Origin: an uncultured Pseudomonadota bacterium
GTDB taxonomy: Bacteria > Pseudomonadota > Gammaproteobacteria > Burkholderiales > SG8-39
DNA: 64,000 bases
Assembly: GCA_903834835.1 (NCBI GenBank)
Contig: CAILKO010000023.1
Span: 1 to 64,000 of the forward strand
Direction: 5' to 3'
Below the pieces are notes generated by a model, which did no database searches, had not been told where the DNA came from, and saw only the letters and a list, made by a program, of their open reading frames with translations. Made by a program: the position numbers and the translations under genes. Numbering within the stretch: position 1 is the stretch's first letter; each line of letters opens with the position of its first letter. Positions 17,322-26,001 of the stretch are shown here, piece by piece.

Positions 17322-18299
17322 ATGACACAGCATCAGGCTCGTCTTGCTGCACGCGTGTTCCTGGCGATCGGCGTAACCGGGGCGTCCGCGGCGGGCGCCC
17401 AGGAATATCCGACCAGACCGATCACCTTCGTTGCTGCTGCGGGAACCGGCTCCGCGGTCGATCTCTATCTGCGGGTGCTGGTCAGCAAGTTTGCCGAGCG
17501 CACCGGATGGCAGACGGTGGTGGAGAACCGGCCCGGCGGAAATTTCGTGCCCTCGGCGGTCTATGTGCTGCAACAGCCGGCCGACGGCCACACCATCCTG
17601 CAGTACACGGCTGCGCTGCCGATCCTGCCTTACTCGTTCAAGGCCGCGCCCTTCGACGTGCTGAAGGACTTTGCCTTCATCGTGCGCAACGTCGATCTGG
17701 AGACGATGCTCGTGGCGCACCCGAGCATCCCGGCGAAGAATCTGAAGGAGCTGCTCGCCTACGCGAAAGCAAATCCGGGCAAGCTCACCTATGGCGGGGC
17801 GGGCGCGAACAACAGCACGACGCTGACCATCGAGCATCTGAAACTCGTCAGCGGACTGCAGGCCGAATTCGTCAACTACAAGACCGGCACCGCGGTGATC
17901 CCGGATCTGCTGGCCGGCCGGATCGATCTCGGGGCCACGTCGGTCGGCAATTCGCTCGCCGACGTTCGCAGCGGCAAGCTGCGCGCCATCCTGCTGCTGC
18001 AGTCCGCGCGCAGCAAGGTGCTGCCCGATATCGAGAGCACCACGGATGCCGGCTTCCCGGATGTGGACGGCGTCGGGTGGACCGGGCTTGCGGCCCCCGT
18101 GAAGACCCCGCGCGCGGTCATCGACCGGCTGTACCGGGAAATGGTCCCGGCGCTGAAGTCGGCCGAAGTGCGCGACGCTTATGCCAAGGTAGGCGGTATC
18201 CCGATCTGGGAAAGCCCGGACGAATTCCGGCGCAAGGTGGAAGCCGACATGGAGAAATGGGGCAAGGTCATCCGGGACGCGAAGCTGAAGTTCGAGTAG
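17322..18299 (+). CDS. Tripartite tricarboxylate transporter substrate-binding protein (Bug family)
   Basis: A 325-residue periplasmic receptor: signal peptide to about residue 26 (ASAAGAQ), then YPTRPITFV, TVVENRPGGNF and QPADGHTILQY. GGGAGGGA precedes the ATG. It is divergent from higBA and convergent with the EamA exporter, and has no TctA/TctB partner in the window. The ligand is unknown; proximity to the Rieske oxygenase suggests an aromatic acid. Confidence 0.92.
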   Translation: MTQHQARLAARVFLAIGVTGASAAGAQEYPTRPITFVAAAGTGSAVDLYLRVLVSKFAERTGWQTVVENRPGGNFVPSAVYVLQQPADGHTILQYTAALPILPYSFKAAPFDVLKDFAFIVRNVDLETMLVAHPSIPAKNLKELLAYAKANPGKLTYGGAGANNSTTLTIEHLKLVSGLQAEFVNYKTGTAVIPDLLAGRIDLGATSVGNSLADVRSGKLRAILLLQSARSKVLPDIESTTDAGFPDVDGVGWTGLAAPVKTPRAVIDRLYREMVPALKSAEVRDAYAKVGGIPIWESPDEFRRKVEADMEKWGKVIRDAKLKFE

Positions 18300-18355
18300 A
18301 TCCGTTCGACTAGACACGCCGGTGTGGCGGGTCAGCCTGCGGATTGCGTCTCCGC

Positions 18356-19255
18356 TCAGCCCGGGTGCCGCAACACCAGACTCACCCCGAAGGCCGTCAG
18401 CGCGATGCCGGCCATGATCAGCAGCGTGATCGGCTCGGAGAACAGCAGCCAGGCCATCAGCGCCGTGGTCGGCGGCACGAGATACATCACGCTGCTCACC
18501 GTGAGCGCCGCGCCGCGCTGGACGAGCAGGTAGTAGAGCGGGCTTGCGCCGAGCGTCAGCGCGAGCACCGACCAGGCCATGGCGCCGACCAGTTCGATAT
18601 TCACGCCACCCGCATCGGTGCTCCAGCGCATTGCCTCGGTCTCCAGCAGCGCGAGCGGGGCGGTCACCGCGAAGGCCGCGAGCATCTGCACGAGGATCGA
18701 TGTGCGCACATCGCCGGGCCTGACGAAGCGCTTCTGATACAGCGTGCCCGCGGTGATCGAGAACAGCGCGATGGCCGAATACGTGAGGTTCAGCGTATTC
18801 ACTTCGCCGTAGCCCAGCTTCTGCCAGACGACGAGCGCGAGTCCGGCGAGGCCCAGCGTGAGTCCGACCCACTGCAGCGCGGCCACGCGGCCGCCCCGGC
18901 CGGACACCCAGATCGCCGTCAGGACGGGCTGCAGCCCCACAAGCAGCGCGGAAAGGCCGGCGCCCATGCCGGCCTTGATCGCCGCCCAGACCCCGCCCAG
19001 ATAGCCGGCCTGGATCAAGAGGCCGACGACGGCGAGATGCAGGTATTCCTTGCGGCTCGCGGGCCAGCGCGCCCCCGCAAGCGGGGCCCAGACGAGGAAG
19101 CACGCGACCGACAGCGCATAGCGGATCGCGAGGAACTTCATCGGCGGCGCGTGCGGCATGCCGTAACGCGAGACGATGAAGCCGGTAGACCAGATCAGGA
19201 CGAACACGACCGGCATGGCTCGGAGCATCCAGTCGCGCTGCGCAAGGGAATTCAC
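18356..19255 (-). CDS. EamA/DMT-family transporter
   Basis: A 299-residue drug/metabolite transporter with ten predicted helices in two EamA repeats (LIWSTGFIVSRYGMP in the first, TLGASPLYYLLVQRGAALTVSS in the second). The start is GTG at 19255 with GGAG further upstream. These proteins usually export amino acids or metabolites. Palindrome copy 4 lies 48 bases before its start, in the divergent gap with the Rieske oxygenase. Confidence 0.88.
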   Translation of the reverse strand: MNSLAQRDWMLRAMPVVFVLIWSTGFIVSRYGMPHAPPMKFLAIRYALSVACFLVWAPLAGARWPASRKEYLHLAVVGLLIQAGYLGGVWAAIKAGMGAGLSALLVGLQPVLTAIWVSGRGGRVAALQWVGLTLGLAGLALVVWQKLGYGEVNTLNLTYSAIALFSITAGTLYQKRFVRPGDVRTSILVQMLAAFAVTAPLALLETEAMRWSTDAGGVNIELVGAMAWSVLALTLGASPLYYLLVQRGAALTVSSVMYLVPPTTALMAWLLFSEPITLLIMAGIALTAFGVSLVLRHPG

Positions 19256-19303
19256 GGTTGCATGCGCTCCAGGGGTCGTGCCCGGGAGCCCTTTCCGGAC
19301 AAA

Positions 19304-19325
19304 ATAGTAACATATTTGTTACCAT
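19304..19325. repeat. Dispersed palindrome, copy 4
   Basis: ATAGTAAC-ATATTT-GTTACCAT, one mismatch from the consensus arm. It sits in the only truly divergent gap among the six copies, between eamA and the Rieske oxygenase, where an operator would be expected. TTTCCGGACAAA precedes it and ACGGGAAA follows. Confidence 0.75.
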
Positions 19326-19449
19326 CATACGGGAAACCGCTGCGGTGGCCGACCCCGCACAGTACCGTCACGCCAGCCGAAAGCGCTTGCCGCCTCCGGC
19401 GCCGTGCTCGTATCCTTCGGCTCCTCACGCAACGCACCCGGGACTGACC

Positions 19450-20691
19450 ATGGCCTCCATCCTCGCTGAAGAAGCGATCGTCGAACGTGAAGCGACCGCC
19501 CCCCGCGAGAAGCCGCTCGGCACCCGCGAACGCATACCGGCCCTGGGCCTGAAGGAGTACTGGTACCCGGCGCTGCCCGCGAAGGAAGTCGGGCGCAGGA
19601 AGCCGGTCGAGCGGAAGCTCCTCGGCGAGCGCCTGGTCTTCTTCCGCGACACGAACGACGAGGTCGTCGCGATGCACCACACCTGCTCGCACCGCGGCGC
19701 GAGCCTTGCGTACGGCGATATCCACTTCAAGGGCACGCTCACCTGTCCGTATCACGGCTGGACCTTCGACGGCAAAGGCGAACTTCTTGCCGTGCTGGGC
19801 GAAGGACCGAACTCGACCCTGCCCGGTGCGAAAGGCACGAAGATGAGGACCTATCCCACGGTAACGATCCGTGGCGTGGTCTTCGTCTGGATGGGCGACG
19901 GTCCGGCGGTCGACCCGAAGGAGGATCTGCCGGTCGAGCTGTTCGATCCGAACCTGATCGTGATGAGCGGCCAGAAGAAGTGGAACGCCAACTGGCGCGC
20001 CGGCGTGGAGAACTTCACCGACGCCCACGTCTACTACGTGCATCGCAACTCGCTCGAGTTCATCACGATGCCGATCGGCCCGCTGATGTCGATCCTGCAC
20101 CAGGGACCGAACCGGCCCGAAATGCATGTCGTGAACGACCGCTTCCTGTGCTTCAAGCCGGGCAAGGAATCGCTGCTCGACCAGTTCAAGTACGCGGGCA
20201 AGAAGGCGACCCGCCCCTTCCAGGACGACTTCCCCGGCCTCGGCAAGTGGCCCGCCACCAGGCTGCGCCTGTACTTCTCCAACTTTTTCAGCTTCGTGCG
20301 CAGCATCGTGAAGCCGAGCGGCCCGCTGACCGAGCACCCGGAATGGGGCTCGGGCTGCCATCTTCCCGCGACCATCCACATCGACTACTACCGGTGGATC
20401 TTCACCCGCTACGAGGTGCCGGTCGACGCGAATACCACCAACAACTACTTCTTCTGCGCATGGCGCGGCCACAGCGCCTTGCAGCGCTTCTTCTGGCCGA
20501 TCTACTTCAAGCTGTATTTCAAGTGGAAGATGATCGACGACTTCTCCACCCAGGACGCGGTGATGGCGGAGATCACCGACTACACCGCGCCCGAGCGCAT
20601 GAGCCCGACCGACATCTTCCCGCGCGAATGGCGCCGCTTCGTGCTGGAGTACGGGCGCGACTTCAAGCGTCAGGACAAGCCCTCGGCCTGA
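19450..20691 (+). CDS. Rieske-type aromatic-ring hydroxylating oxygenase, catalytic subunit
   Basis: A 413-residue Rieske non-heme iron oxygenase. The 2Fe-2S site is CSHRG...CPYHGW (about residues 76-96) and the mononuclear iron site is NFTDAHVYYVHRNS (D-x2-H-x4-H, about 192-205). The frame extends upstream to 19258 without homology, so the ATG at 19450 is chosen. It needs a ferredoxin/reductase, and none is adjacent. The closest functional neighbours are the Bug receptor and the exporter; it likely hydroxylates or O-demethylates an aromatic or steroid-like substrate. Confidence 0.92.
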   Translation: MASILAEEAIVEREATAPREKPLGTRERIPALGLKEYWYPALPAKEVGRRKPVERKLLGERLVFFRDTNDEVVAMHHTCSHRGASLAYGDIHFKGTLTCPYHGWTFDGKGELLAVLGEGPNSTLPGAKGTKMRTYPTVTIRGVVFVWMGDGPAVDPKEDLPVELFDPNLIVMSGQKKWNANWRAGVENFTDAHVYYVHRNSLEFITMPIGPLMSILHQGPNRPEMHVVNDRFLCFKPGKESLLDQFKYAGKKATRPFQDDFPGLGKWPATRLRLYFSNFFSFVRSIVKPSGPLTEHPEWGSGCHLPATIHIDYYRWIFTRYEVPVDANTTNNYFFCAWRGHSALQRFFWPIYFKLYFKWKMIDDFSTQDAVMAEITDYTAPERMSPTDIFPREWRRFVLEYGRDFKRQDKPSA

Positions 20692-20701
20692 CAATAGACT
20701 G

Positions 20702-21202
20702 ATGAAGGTCGGAAGCTTCGATGCCCTTGTCCGCGCCCTCGAGCAGGCGAAGGTCCGCTTTCTCGTCGCAGGCGGCCTGGCAGTCAATGCGCATGGCTAC
20801 CTGCGATTCACGCGCGATGTCGATCTTGTGGTGCAACTGGCACCCGGCAACGTGACGTCCGCTTTCGCCGCACTCGCCGCCATCGGTTACCGACCGATCG
20901 TTCCTGTGACCGGTGCGGATTTCGCGGACGATCGCACGCGCGCCGGATGGATCCGGGACAAGGGTATGACCGTGCTCAACTTCTGGAGTGAGGTGCACCG
21001 CGATATGCCGATCGACGTGTTTGTCACGGAACCCTTCGACTTCGACGTCGAGTACGATCGCGCGCTCGTCAAGCCACTCGGTGCCATTGCGGTTAGATTC
21101 GTGTCGATCCCGACGCTGATCCGGATGAAGGAGCTCGCAGGAAGGCCTCAGGATAGAATCGACATCGACTATCTACGCAGGATCGGCGATGCCGCAAAGT
21201 GA
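20702..21202 (+). CDS. Nucleotidyltransferase-fold protein (DUF6036/AbiEii-like)
   Basis: A 166-residue minimal nucleotidyltransferase: FLVAGGLAVNAHG is the G-G motif and RFTRDVDLVV supplies the D-x-D metal site. Proteins of this size, paired with a small downstream gene, are widespread and have been viewed as toxin-antitoxin-like modules. It starts 10 bases after the Rieske gene and its last 14 bases overlap the 58-codon gene that follows, so the two are translationally coupled. Confidence 0.78.
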   Translation: MKVGSFDALVRALEQAKVRFLVAGGLAVNAHGYLRFTRDVDLVVQLAPGNVTSAFAALAAIGYRPIVPVTGADFADDRTRAGWIRDKGMTVLNFWSEVHRDMPIDVFVTEPFDFDVEYDRALVKPLGAIAVRFVSIPTLIRMKELAGRPQDRIDIDYLRRIGDAAK

Positions 21203-21365
21203 CACGCCTGTGATCGACTGGAGCCTCACTACCCGTGAGGGTGCCGAGCGCGAGCAATTGCGCAGGTGGGCTGCACTGTCACTCGAAGAGATACTGCGGG
21301 CTCAGGAAGAAATGCAGAGCCTGGCAGAACGCCTCGCCGCGCCGGAGGGCGCACGGGATCCCTAG
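21189..21365 (+). CDS. Small partner of the nucleotidyltransferase (58 residues)
   Basis: An ATG at 21189, inside the end of the nucleotidyltransferase gene, opens a 58-residue frame ending TAG at 21365. The product is acidic and helical: it begins MPQSDTPVIDWSLTTREGAE, then LRRWAALSLEEILRAQEEMQ. The W-S-L-T-T-R-E-G block resembles the small proteins often found next to such nucleotidyltransferases. It may be an antitoxin-like or targeting partner. Overlap and co-orientation support it being real. Confidence 0.65.
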   Translation: MPQSDTPVIDWSLTTREGAEREQLRRWAALSLEEILRAQEEMQSLAERLAAPEGARDP

Positions 21366-21391
21366 GGATCGAGCGAGACCGCTCGGCCGGC

Positions 21392-22249
21392 TCACTTCGC
21401 GTCGAAGCGTCCCAGATGCCGCACATCCTGCCCGGTGCTCATGTAGTGCAGGAAGTTGACCCACTCGTAGCCGTTGCTCGCGTCCATGGTGAGGTTCATG
21501 TGCTCGGCCATCTGCCGCTTCGCGACGCGCTTGGTGAGCGCGAGCGCATAGGCCGAGCGCTCCAGCAGGCGCGCGACCAGATCGTTCACGACGGCATCGA
21601 GCTGCGCCATCGGCACGGCATAGTTGATGGTCCCGGCACGCGCGAGTTCGCCTGCGGTGTACTCCTTGGCGAGCAGCAGGTATTCCATGGCCTTTGCCGG
21701 CGACATGTAGAGCGGCGCAAAGCAGGCGCCGCCATCGCCCGGCACGACGCCGAAGGGGAGCCCCGTCTGCGCCATGCCCATGTGGTGATCGACGATGCGG
21801 GCATCCTCCCAGGCGACGATGAGATCGCAGGCGAACATCACGCTCTGGGCGAAACCGACCGCATCGCCGTTGACGCGCGCGATGACCGGCTTTTCCATTT
21901 CGATGATCGCCTGATGGGTCAGGCGTATGCCCTGGAAGGCCTTCCACAGCGGATCGCTCAGCCGGTCGCGTTTCTCGCCCACGCCTGAGCGCTTGTAGAG
22001 TTCCGCGTCCTCGGGGCGCCCGGCCATGGCGAGCGGTTCGCCGTCCTGGCTGCCGGTGATGATCACGACCCGGACGCTGTCATCCTCGCGCAGCCGGCCA
22101 AGGGCCTGACCGAGCTCGAAGTGGGCATCGCCCGTGGTCCGTGAACCACCCCGGGCCATCCGCTGCCTCGGGTTGAAGAGTCGGATCGTGGCGACTTCCT
22201 TGCTGAGTTCGACCTCGAGATTGGCGTATTCGGGTTGGGATGATGACAT
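21392..22249 (-). CDS. Enoyl-CoA hydratase/isomerase (crotonase) family protein
   Basis: A 285-residue crotonase-fold protein. The oxyanion-hole elements are in SQDGEPLAMAGRPEDAELY and KPVIARVNGDAVGFAQSVMFACDLIVA, and the second catalytic region is GVVPGDGGACFAPLYMSPAKAMEYLL. The usual first hydratase glutamate is not obvious in GVVPGDGG, so another crotonase reaction (isomerase, hydrolase or lyase) is possible. It stands alone between the nucleotidyltransferase pair (convergent) and dgkA. Confidence 0.85.
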   Translation of the reverse strand: MSSSQPEYANLEVELSKEVATIRLFNPRQRMARGGSRTTGDAHFELGQALGRLREDDSVRVVIITGSQDGEPLAMAGRPEDAELYKRSGVGEKRDRLSDPLWKAFQGIRLTHQAIIEMEKPVIARVNGDAVGFAQSVMFACDLIVAWEDARIVDHHMGMAQTGLPFGVVPGDGGACFAPLYMSPAKAMEYLLLAKEYTAGELARAGTINYAVPMAQLDAVVNDLVARLLERSAYALALTKRVAKRQMAEHMNLTMDASNGYEWVNFLHYMSTGQDVRHLGRFDAK

Positions 22250-22326
22250 CGGGAATCCTTTCGGTTGGCGGGTGCTGCGGCGAATGCTAGCCGGGTTTGA
22301 AGCAGCCGGCGACGCGTTTGCAGCGC

Positions 22327-22719
22327 TCAGGAAGCGCGAACCGCCAGCCAGAATCGTCCGATCTCCACGGCGAGCACGACCAGCCAGACGAAGATGCTGA
22401 TGCCCACTCCCGCAGCGGCGATGTCCTTGATCACCTTGATGCGCTCGTCGTGGCGCGACTCGACGAAATCGCAGAGCGCCTCGATCGCGCTGTTCAGGAT
22501 CTCGGCGACCAGAACGAGTGCGGTGACGACCAGGATCAGCAACAGATCGACCCAGGCCCGCAGCGCGAATGCGGCCGCAAGCACCAGCGCGGAGAGTACG
22601 AGTTTGTAGGCAACCGAGTAGTCGTACACCACCGCATAGCGCAGGCCGGAGAACACGGTGCGCAGCTTGCGCAGCGGGTGATAGCCGGGCTCTCCGGTGC
22701 CGAGGAACTTGTGTCTCAT
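22327..22719 (-). CDS. dgkA: Diacylglycerol kinase
   Basis: A 130-residue membrane kinase of the DagK family. It has an amphipathic N-terminus, three hydrophobic helices, and the active-site block EILNSAIEALCDFVESRHDERIKVIKDIAAAGV with the family E-x-x-N-T/S-A-I-E pattern. It recycles diacylglycerol to phosphatidate in the inner membrane. Its ATG overlaps the stop of the PAP2 phosphatase gene (ATGA at 22716-22719), so the kinase and phosphatase are coupled. Confidence 0.92.
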   Translation of the reverse strand: MRHKFLGTGEPGYHPLRKLRTVFSGLRYAVVYDYSVAYKLVLSALVLAAAFALRAWVDLLLILVVTALVLVAEILNSAIEALCDFVESRHDERIKVIKDIAAAGVGISIFVWLVVLAVEIGRFWLAVRAS

Positions 22720-23381
22720 GCGCGCGTCACCAGAAGCAGCCGGAGCCCCAGGACCCAGGCTGCCGCGGCGATCATGCCGAGCAGGACGTCGCTCGGGAAG
22801 TGCACCTGAAGGTAGAGGCGCGAGAGCGCGACCAGCAGTACGACGAGCACCGCGGCCACGACGGCTGCCCGTCCGGGGCGAGCACCGGGGACCAGCAGGC
22901 AGGCGAGCGCGAAGGCGGTGACCTGCATCGCGTGCGCACTCGGGTAGGCGTAGTCCTCCGGCATGGGGACCAGCGCGAAATGGAGATCCGGGCGGGGCCG
23001 TGCAACCAGCAGCTTGCCCAGATGAGCGAAGAGCCAGGCGCCCCCGAGCGCAAAGAGGGGGAGCAGCGCTGCGATACGCCGGCCCGGACGCTGGATCCAC
23101 CAGGCGAGCAGCAGCGCGCAGGGCAGCAGGACGGCGATCGAGCCCAGCCAGGTCGCGGCAGACATGAGCACATCCAGCCAGGGCTGGCGGAGCGCGTCGA
23201 GCGAACCGAGTATCTGCCGTCCGAGGGCCGGTTCCCGGCAGCTGCCGCCCGCGCAAAGAAGGCCGGCGCCCCCCCAAAGTACGAGTCCGCCGGTGATCCA
23301 GAGACCCAATGCGGCACCGCGTAACAACTGGCGTCGCGCCGGATCGCTCCCGGCAGTGCTCGCGGGGGGCGGCGGGCGCAT
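22716..23381 (-). CDS. PAP2-family membrane phosphatase
   Basis: A 221-residue lipid phosphatase. All three PAP2 motifs are visible: KLLVARPRPD, PSAHAM (usual PSGH) and SRLYLQVHFPSDV. Six hydrophobic stretches place it in the membrane. Candidates are phosphatidate, phosphatidylglycerophosphate or undecaprenyl pyrophosphate phosphatase. It follows terC by 2 bases and overlaps dgkA, forming a terC-PAP2-dgkA operon. Confidence 0.88.
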   Translation of the reverse strand: MRPPPPASTAGSDPARRQLLRGAALGLWITGGLVLWGGAGLLCAGGSCREPALGRQILGSLDALRQPWLDVLMSAATWLGSIAVLLPCALLLAWWIQRPGRRIAALLPLFALGGAWLFAHLGKLLVARPRPDLHFALVPMPEDYAYPSAHAMQVTAFALACLLVPGARPGRAAVVAAVLVVLLVALSRLYLQVHFPSDVLLGMIAAAAWVLGLRLLLVTRA

Positions 23382-23383
23382 GT

Positions 23384-24355
23384 TCAGGCGGGGCGCTGCC
23401 CGGCGGGATTCCGGCGCAGCGAGAGCACGACCGAAGTCATGATGATCGCCGCGACAACGGCGAGCGACACCAGCACGGGAATCTTGAACACGTCGATCAG
23501 CATCATCTTCACCCCGACGAACATCAGCACGATCGCGAGGCCGTACTTCAGCAGCGAGAAGCGATCCGCCATGTCGGCGAGCAGGAAGTACATAGCCCGC
23601 AGCCCGAGTATCGCGAACACATTGGAGGTAAGCACGATGAACGGGTCGGTCGTGATCGCGAAGATCGCCGGGATGGAATCGACGGCGAAGATGAGATCGG
23701 TGAGCTCCACGAGCACCAGCACCAGAAAGAGCGGCGTCGCGTAGCGCACCATCCTGCCGCCGTGTTCCCGCATCACGAAGAAGCGCTCTCCCTCCAGCGC
23801 GTCGGTCACGTTCATGTGGCCGCGGATCCACTTCACGACGGGGTTCTTCGCGAGATCCGGTTTCTCGTCCGCGAACCACCACATCTTGATGCCGGTGACG
23901 AGCAGAAAGGCGCCGAAGACGTACAGCAGCCAGTGGAACTTCGCGATCAGCCAGACCCCGGCGAAGATCATGATCGTGCGCATGACGATCGCGCCGATCA
24001 CGCCGTAGATCAGAACGCGCTTCTGCAGTTCGAGCGGCACCGCGAAGAAGGAGAACAGCATCAGCCAGACGAACACGTTGTCGATGGCGAGCGACTTCTC
24101 GATCAGATAGCCGGTGATGAATTCGAGCGTCACCTCGTTCGCCACGTCGCGCCCGGCCGAGCCGTCGAGCACCCACCACAGGACGCCGGCAAAGAGCAGT
24201 GCCACGCTGACCCACACGCCGGACCAGAGCGCCGCCTCGCGCATCGACACACGATGCTCCTTGCCGCCACCCACGACGAACAGGTCGATCGCCAGCATCA
24301 CGAGCACGATCGCGCTGAAGCCGGTCCACATCCAGGGGTTGCCGATGGTTTCCAT
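23384..24355 (-). CDS. TerC/Alx-family integral membrane protein, paralogue 2
   Basis: A 323-residue protein very similar to Alx: METIGNPWMWTGFS, TGYLIEKSLAIDNVFVWLMLFSFFAVP, IFAVDSIPAIFAITTDPFIVLTSNVFAILGLRAMYFLLADMADRF. The first seven residues nearly match those of paralogue 1 at 9024. A role in manganese or other metal export is likely. The 269-base gap upstream (24356-24624) is AT-rich around 24450-24520 and probably holds promoters for this gene and the divergent hydrolase; I see no manganese riboswitch. Confidence 0.92.
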   Translation of the reverse strand: METIGNPWMWTGFSAIVLVMLAIDLFVVGGGKEHRVSMREAALWSGVWVSVALLFAGVLWWVLDGSAGRDVANEVTLEFITGYLIEKSLAIDNVFVWLMLFSFFAVPLELQKRVLIYGVIGAIVMRTIMIFAGVWLIAKFHWLLYVFGAFLLVTGIKMWWFADEKPDLAKNPVVKWIRGHMNVTDALEGERFFVMREHGGRMVRYATPLFLVLVLVELTDLIFAVDSIPAIFAITTDPFIVLTSNVFAILGLRAMYFLLADMADRFSLLKYGLAIVLMFVGVKMMLIDVFKIPVLVSLAVVAAIIMTSVVLSLRRNPAGQRPA

Positions 24356-24624
24356 GTTCTGTTTCCTTTTCTGTTCGATCACGCATCCGGCACCCGGCCG
24401 GACGAAATGCCGGGCTGCACAGTGGTGAGGACAGAGTCTAGGAACTTCAGATACATCCAACAAATCGAATTGTTTGTAAATATCATCAATAATAATCTTA
24501 TATTCGGAAGCTTCTCCAGGGACAATCTCCCGTCTTCCGCCTGACTCGCGCGGACGAGGACAGAGTGCGAAAATGGGCAGGCACGCTGCACGCTTGCGGC
24601 GAGCGCTTACCAGGAGGAGGACAG

Positions 24625-25500
24625 ATGAGCGTATGGACCGATTTTTCCGGGCTGCCGATCAGGCAGACTTTCTACAATGCGAAGGGCATCCGCACGCGGG
24701 TAATCGAAGGTGGAGAGCAGAACGGCGAGGTCCTCATCTGCCTGCACGGCACCGGCGGGCATGCCGAGGCCTTCAGCCGCAATTTCCGCGCGCACATTCC
24801 GCACTACCGCATGATATCGATGGACATGATCGGCCATGGTTACACGGACGCACCTGACATCGACTACACGCTGCAGACGCTGGTCGACCATCTCGGCGAC
24901 ATGGTCGCCACCCTGGGCTGCAAGCGCGTCGCGATCTCCGGCGAGTCGCTGGGGGCGATGGTCGGCGCGCACTATGCGATCCAGAACCCGGATCGCGTCA
25001 GCAAGCTCGTCATGACGACCGGGCTGCTGGTCGGGCGCACGAGCGAGGACCGCGTCGCGCTGAAGGATGTGCTCGATCGCTCGCTCAAGGCCACCGGTGC
25101 GCTGACACGCGAAACGATACGCGCGCGGCTCGCCTGGCTCATGCACAAGCCCGAGCGCGACGTGACCGACGAACTGGTGGAGCTGCGGCACACGATCTAT
25201 TCCCAGCCTGGCCGCGCGCAGATCATGAGCCGCATCTCGAACCTCATCCTTGGCGGACTGCTGGACGATGCCTGGATCGCGCGCTGGTCGAACGAGCAGG
25301 AACTGCGCAAGCTCCAGTGCCAGGTCCTGCTCGTCTGGAGCACCTACAACCCGGATCTCTCCGCGGCGGCGGCGCGGGCGGCGCTGCCGAACATTCCGCG
25401 CGGCGAGATGGTCGTTCTGGAGGACAGTGCCCACTGGCCGCAGTGGGAGGAGACGGCCCGGTTCGACGAAACCCAGCTGCGCTTCCTGAAATCGGCCTGA
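24625..25500 (+). CDS. Alpha/beta hydrolase
   Basis: A 291-residue alpha/beta-fold hydrolase. HGTGGHAEAF is the oxyanion segment, GESLGAMVG holds the serine nucleophile, and DSAHWPQWEE near the C-terminus supplies the histidine. Size and pattern fit the ring-cleavage-product (MCP) hydrolase or esterase groups. AGGAGGAGG precedes the ATG. The NTF2-like gene follows after 14 bases, so the two probably work on one substrate. Confidence 0.88.
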   Translation: MSVWTDFSGLPIRQTFYNAKGIRTRVIEGGEQNGEVLICLHGTGGHAEAFSRNFRAHIPHYRMISMDMIGHGYTDAPDIDYTLQTLVDHLGDMVATLGCKRVAISGESLGAMVGAHYAIQNPDRVSKLVMTTGLLVGRTSEDRVALKDVLDRSLKATGALTRETIRARLAWLMHKPERDVTDELVELRHTIYSQPGRAQIMSRISNLILGGLLDDAWIARWSNEQELRKLQCQVLLVWSTYNPDLSAAAARAALPNIPRGEMVVLEDSAHWPQWEETARFDETQLRFLKSA

Positions 25501-25514
25501 CGAGGAGAAATATC

Positions 25515-25976
25515 ATGCGGGACACCACGGCAGCAGGGCTGGAAGCCACGATCCGCGAGTACTTCGACGGATGCAACGAGGCGAATGCGCAGAAGATCAT
25601 CGGCTGCATGGAGCCGGAGGCGGTGCACTATTTCCCTGCGGGGGCGCCGCAGGGCACCTTCCGCGGCGCTGCCGCGATCGCGGCCGGCTGGGTGAGCGCG
25701 GTACAGAACATCGGGTCGATCTGGACCATCGACCGGGTGCTCGTCGACGCCGCCCGGCTGGAGGCAGTCATCGAGTGGACTCACTTCAAGACCCGCCCGG
25801 GCATCCTGCTGCGCGGCGACGAATGGTACGTATTCTCGCCGCGCGGGCTCATCACGGAGATCCGCGCCTACTACGCGGCCCCCGCCGACGCGGCACATCC
25901 GCGCACCCATGAACTGGGCGATTTCGATTACGCCGGGCTCGGCTATCCGCTGAAGGCGCCGCCCGTCAGGCGCTGA
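25515..25976 (+). CDS. NTF2-like (SnoaL-type) protein
   Basis: A 153-residue NTF2-like cone-fold protein: LEATIREYFDGCNEAN, then PEAVHYFPAGAPQGTFRGAAAI, IEWTHFKTR and ITEIRAYY. Such proteins act as isomerases, cyclases or dehydratases, or are non-catalytic. GAGGAGAAA precedes the ATG. Its partnership with the upstream hydrolase suggests a catabolic step. Confidence 0.82.
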   Translation: MRDTTAAGLEATIREYFDGCNEANAQKIIGCMEPEAVHYFPAGAPQGTFRGAAAIAAGWVSAVQNIGSIWTIDRVLVDAARLEAVIEWTHFKTRPGILLRGDEWYVFSPRGLITEIRAYYAAPADAAHPRTHELGDFDYAGLGYPLKAPPVRR

Positions 25977-26001
25977 ACGAACGCTGCTCTGGGCCAGGCC
26001 C

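Noticed and set aside
24356-24624. Possible yybP-ykoY manganese riboswitch upstream of the second terC
   Set aside because: The characteristic paired loops and conserved purine-rich core could not be found in the 269-base gap; the leader of the first terC is too short.
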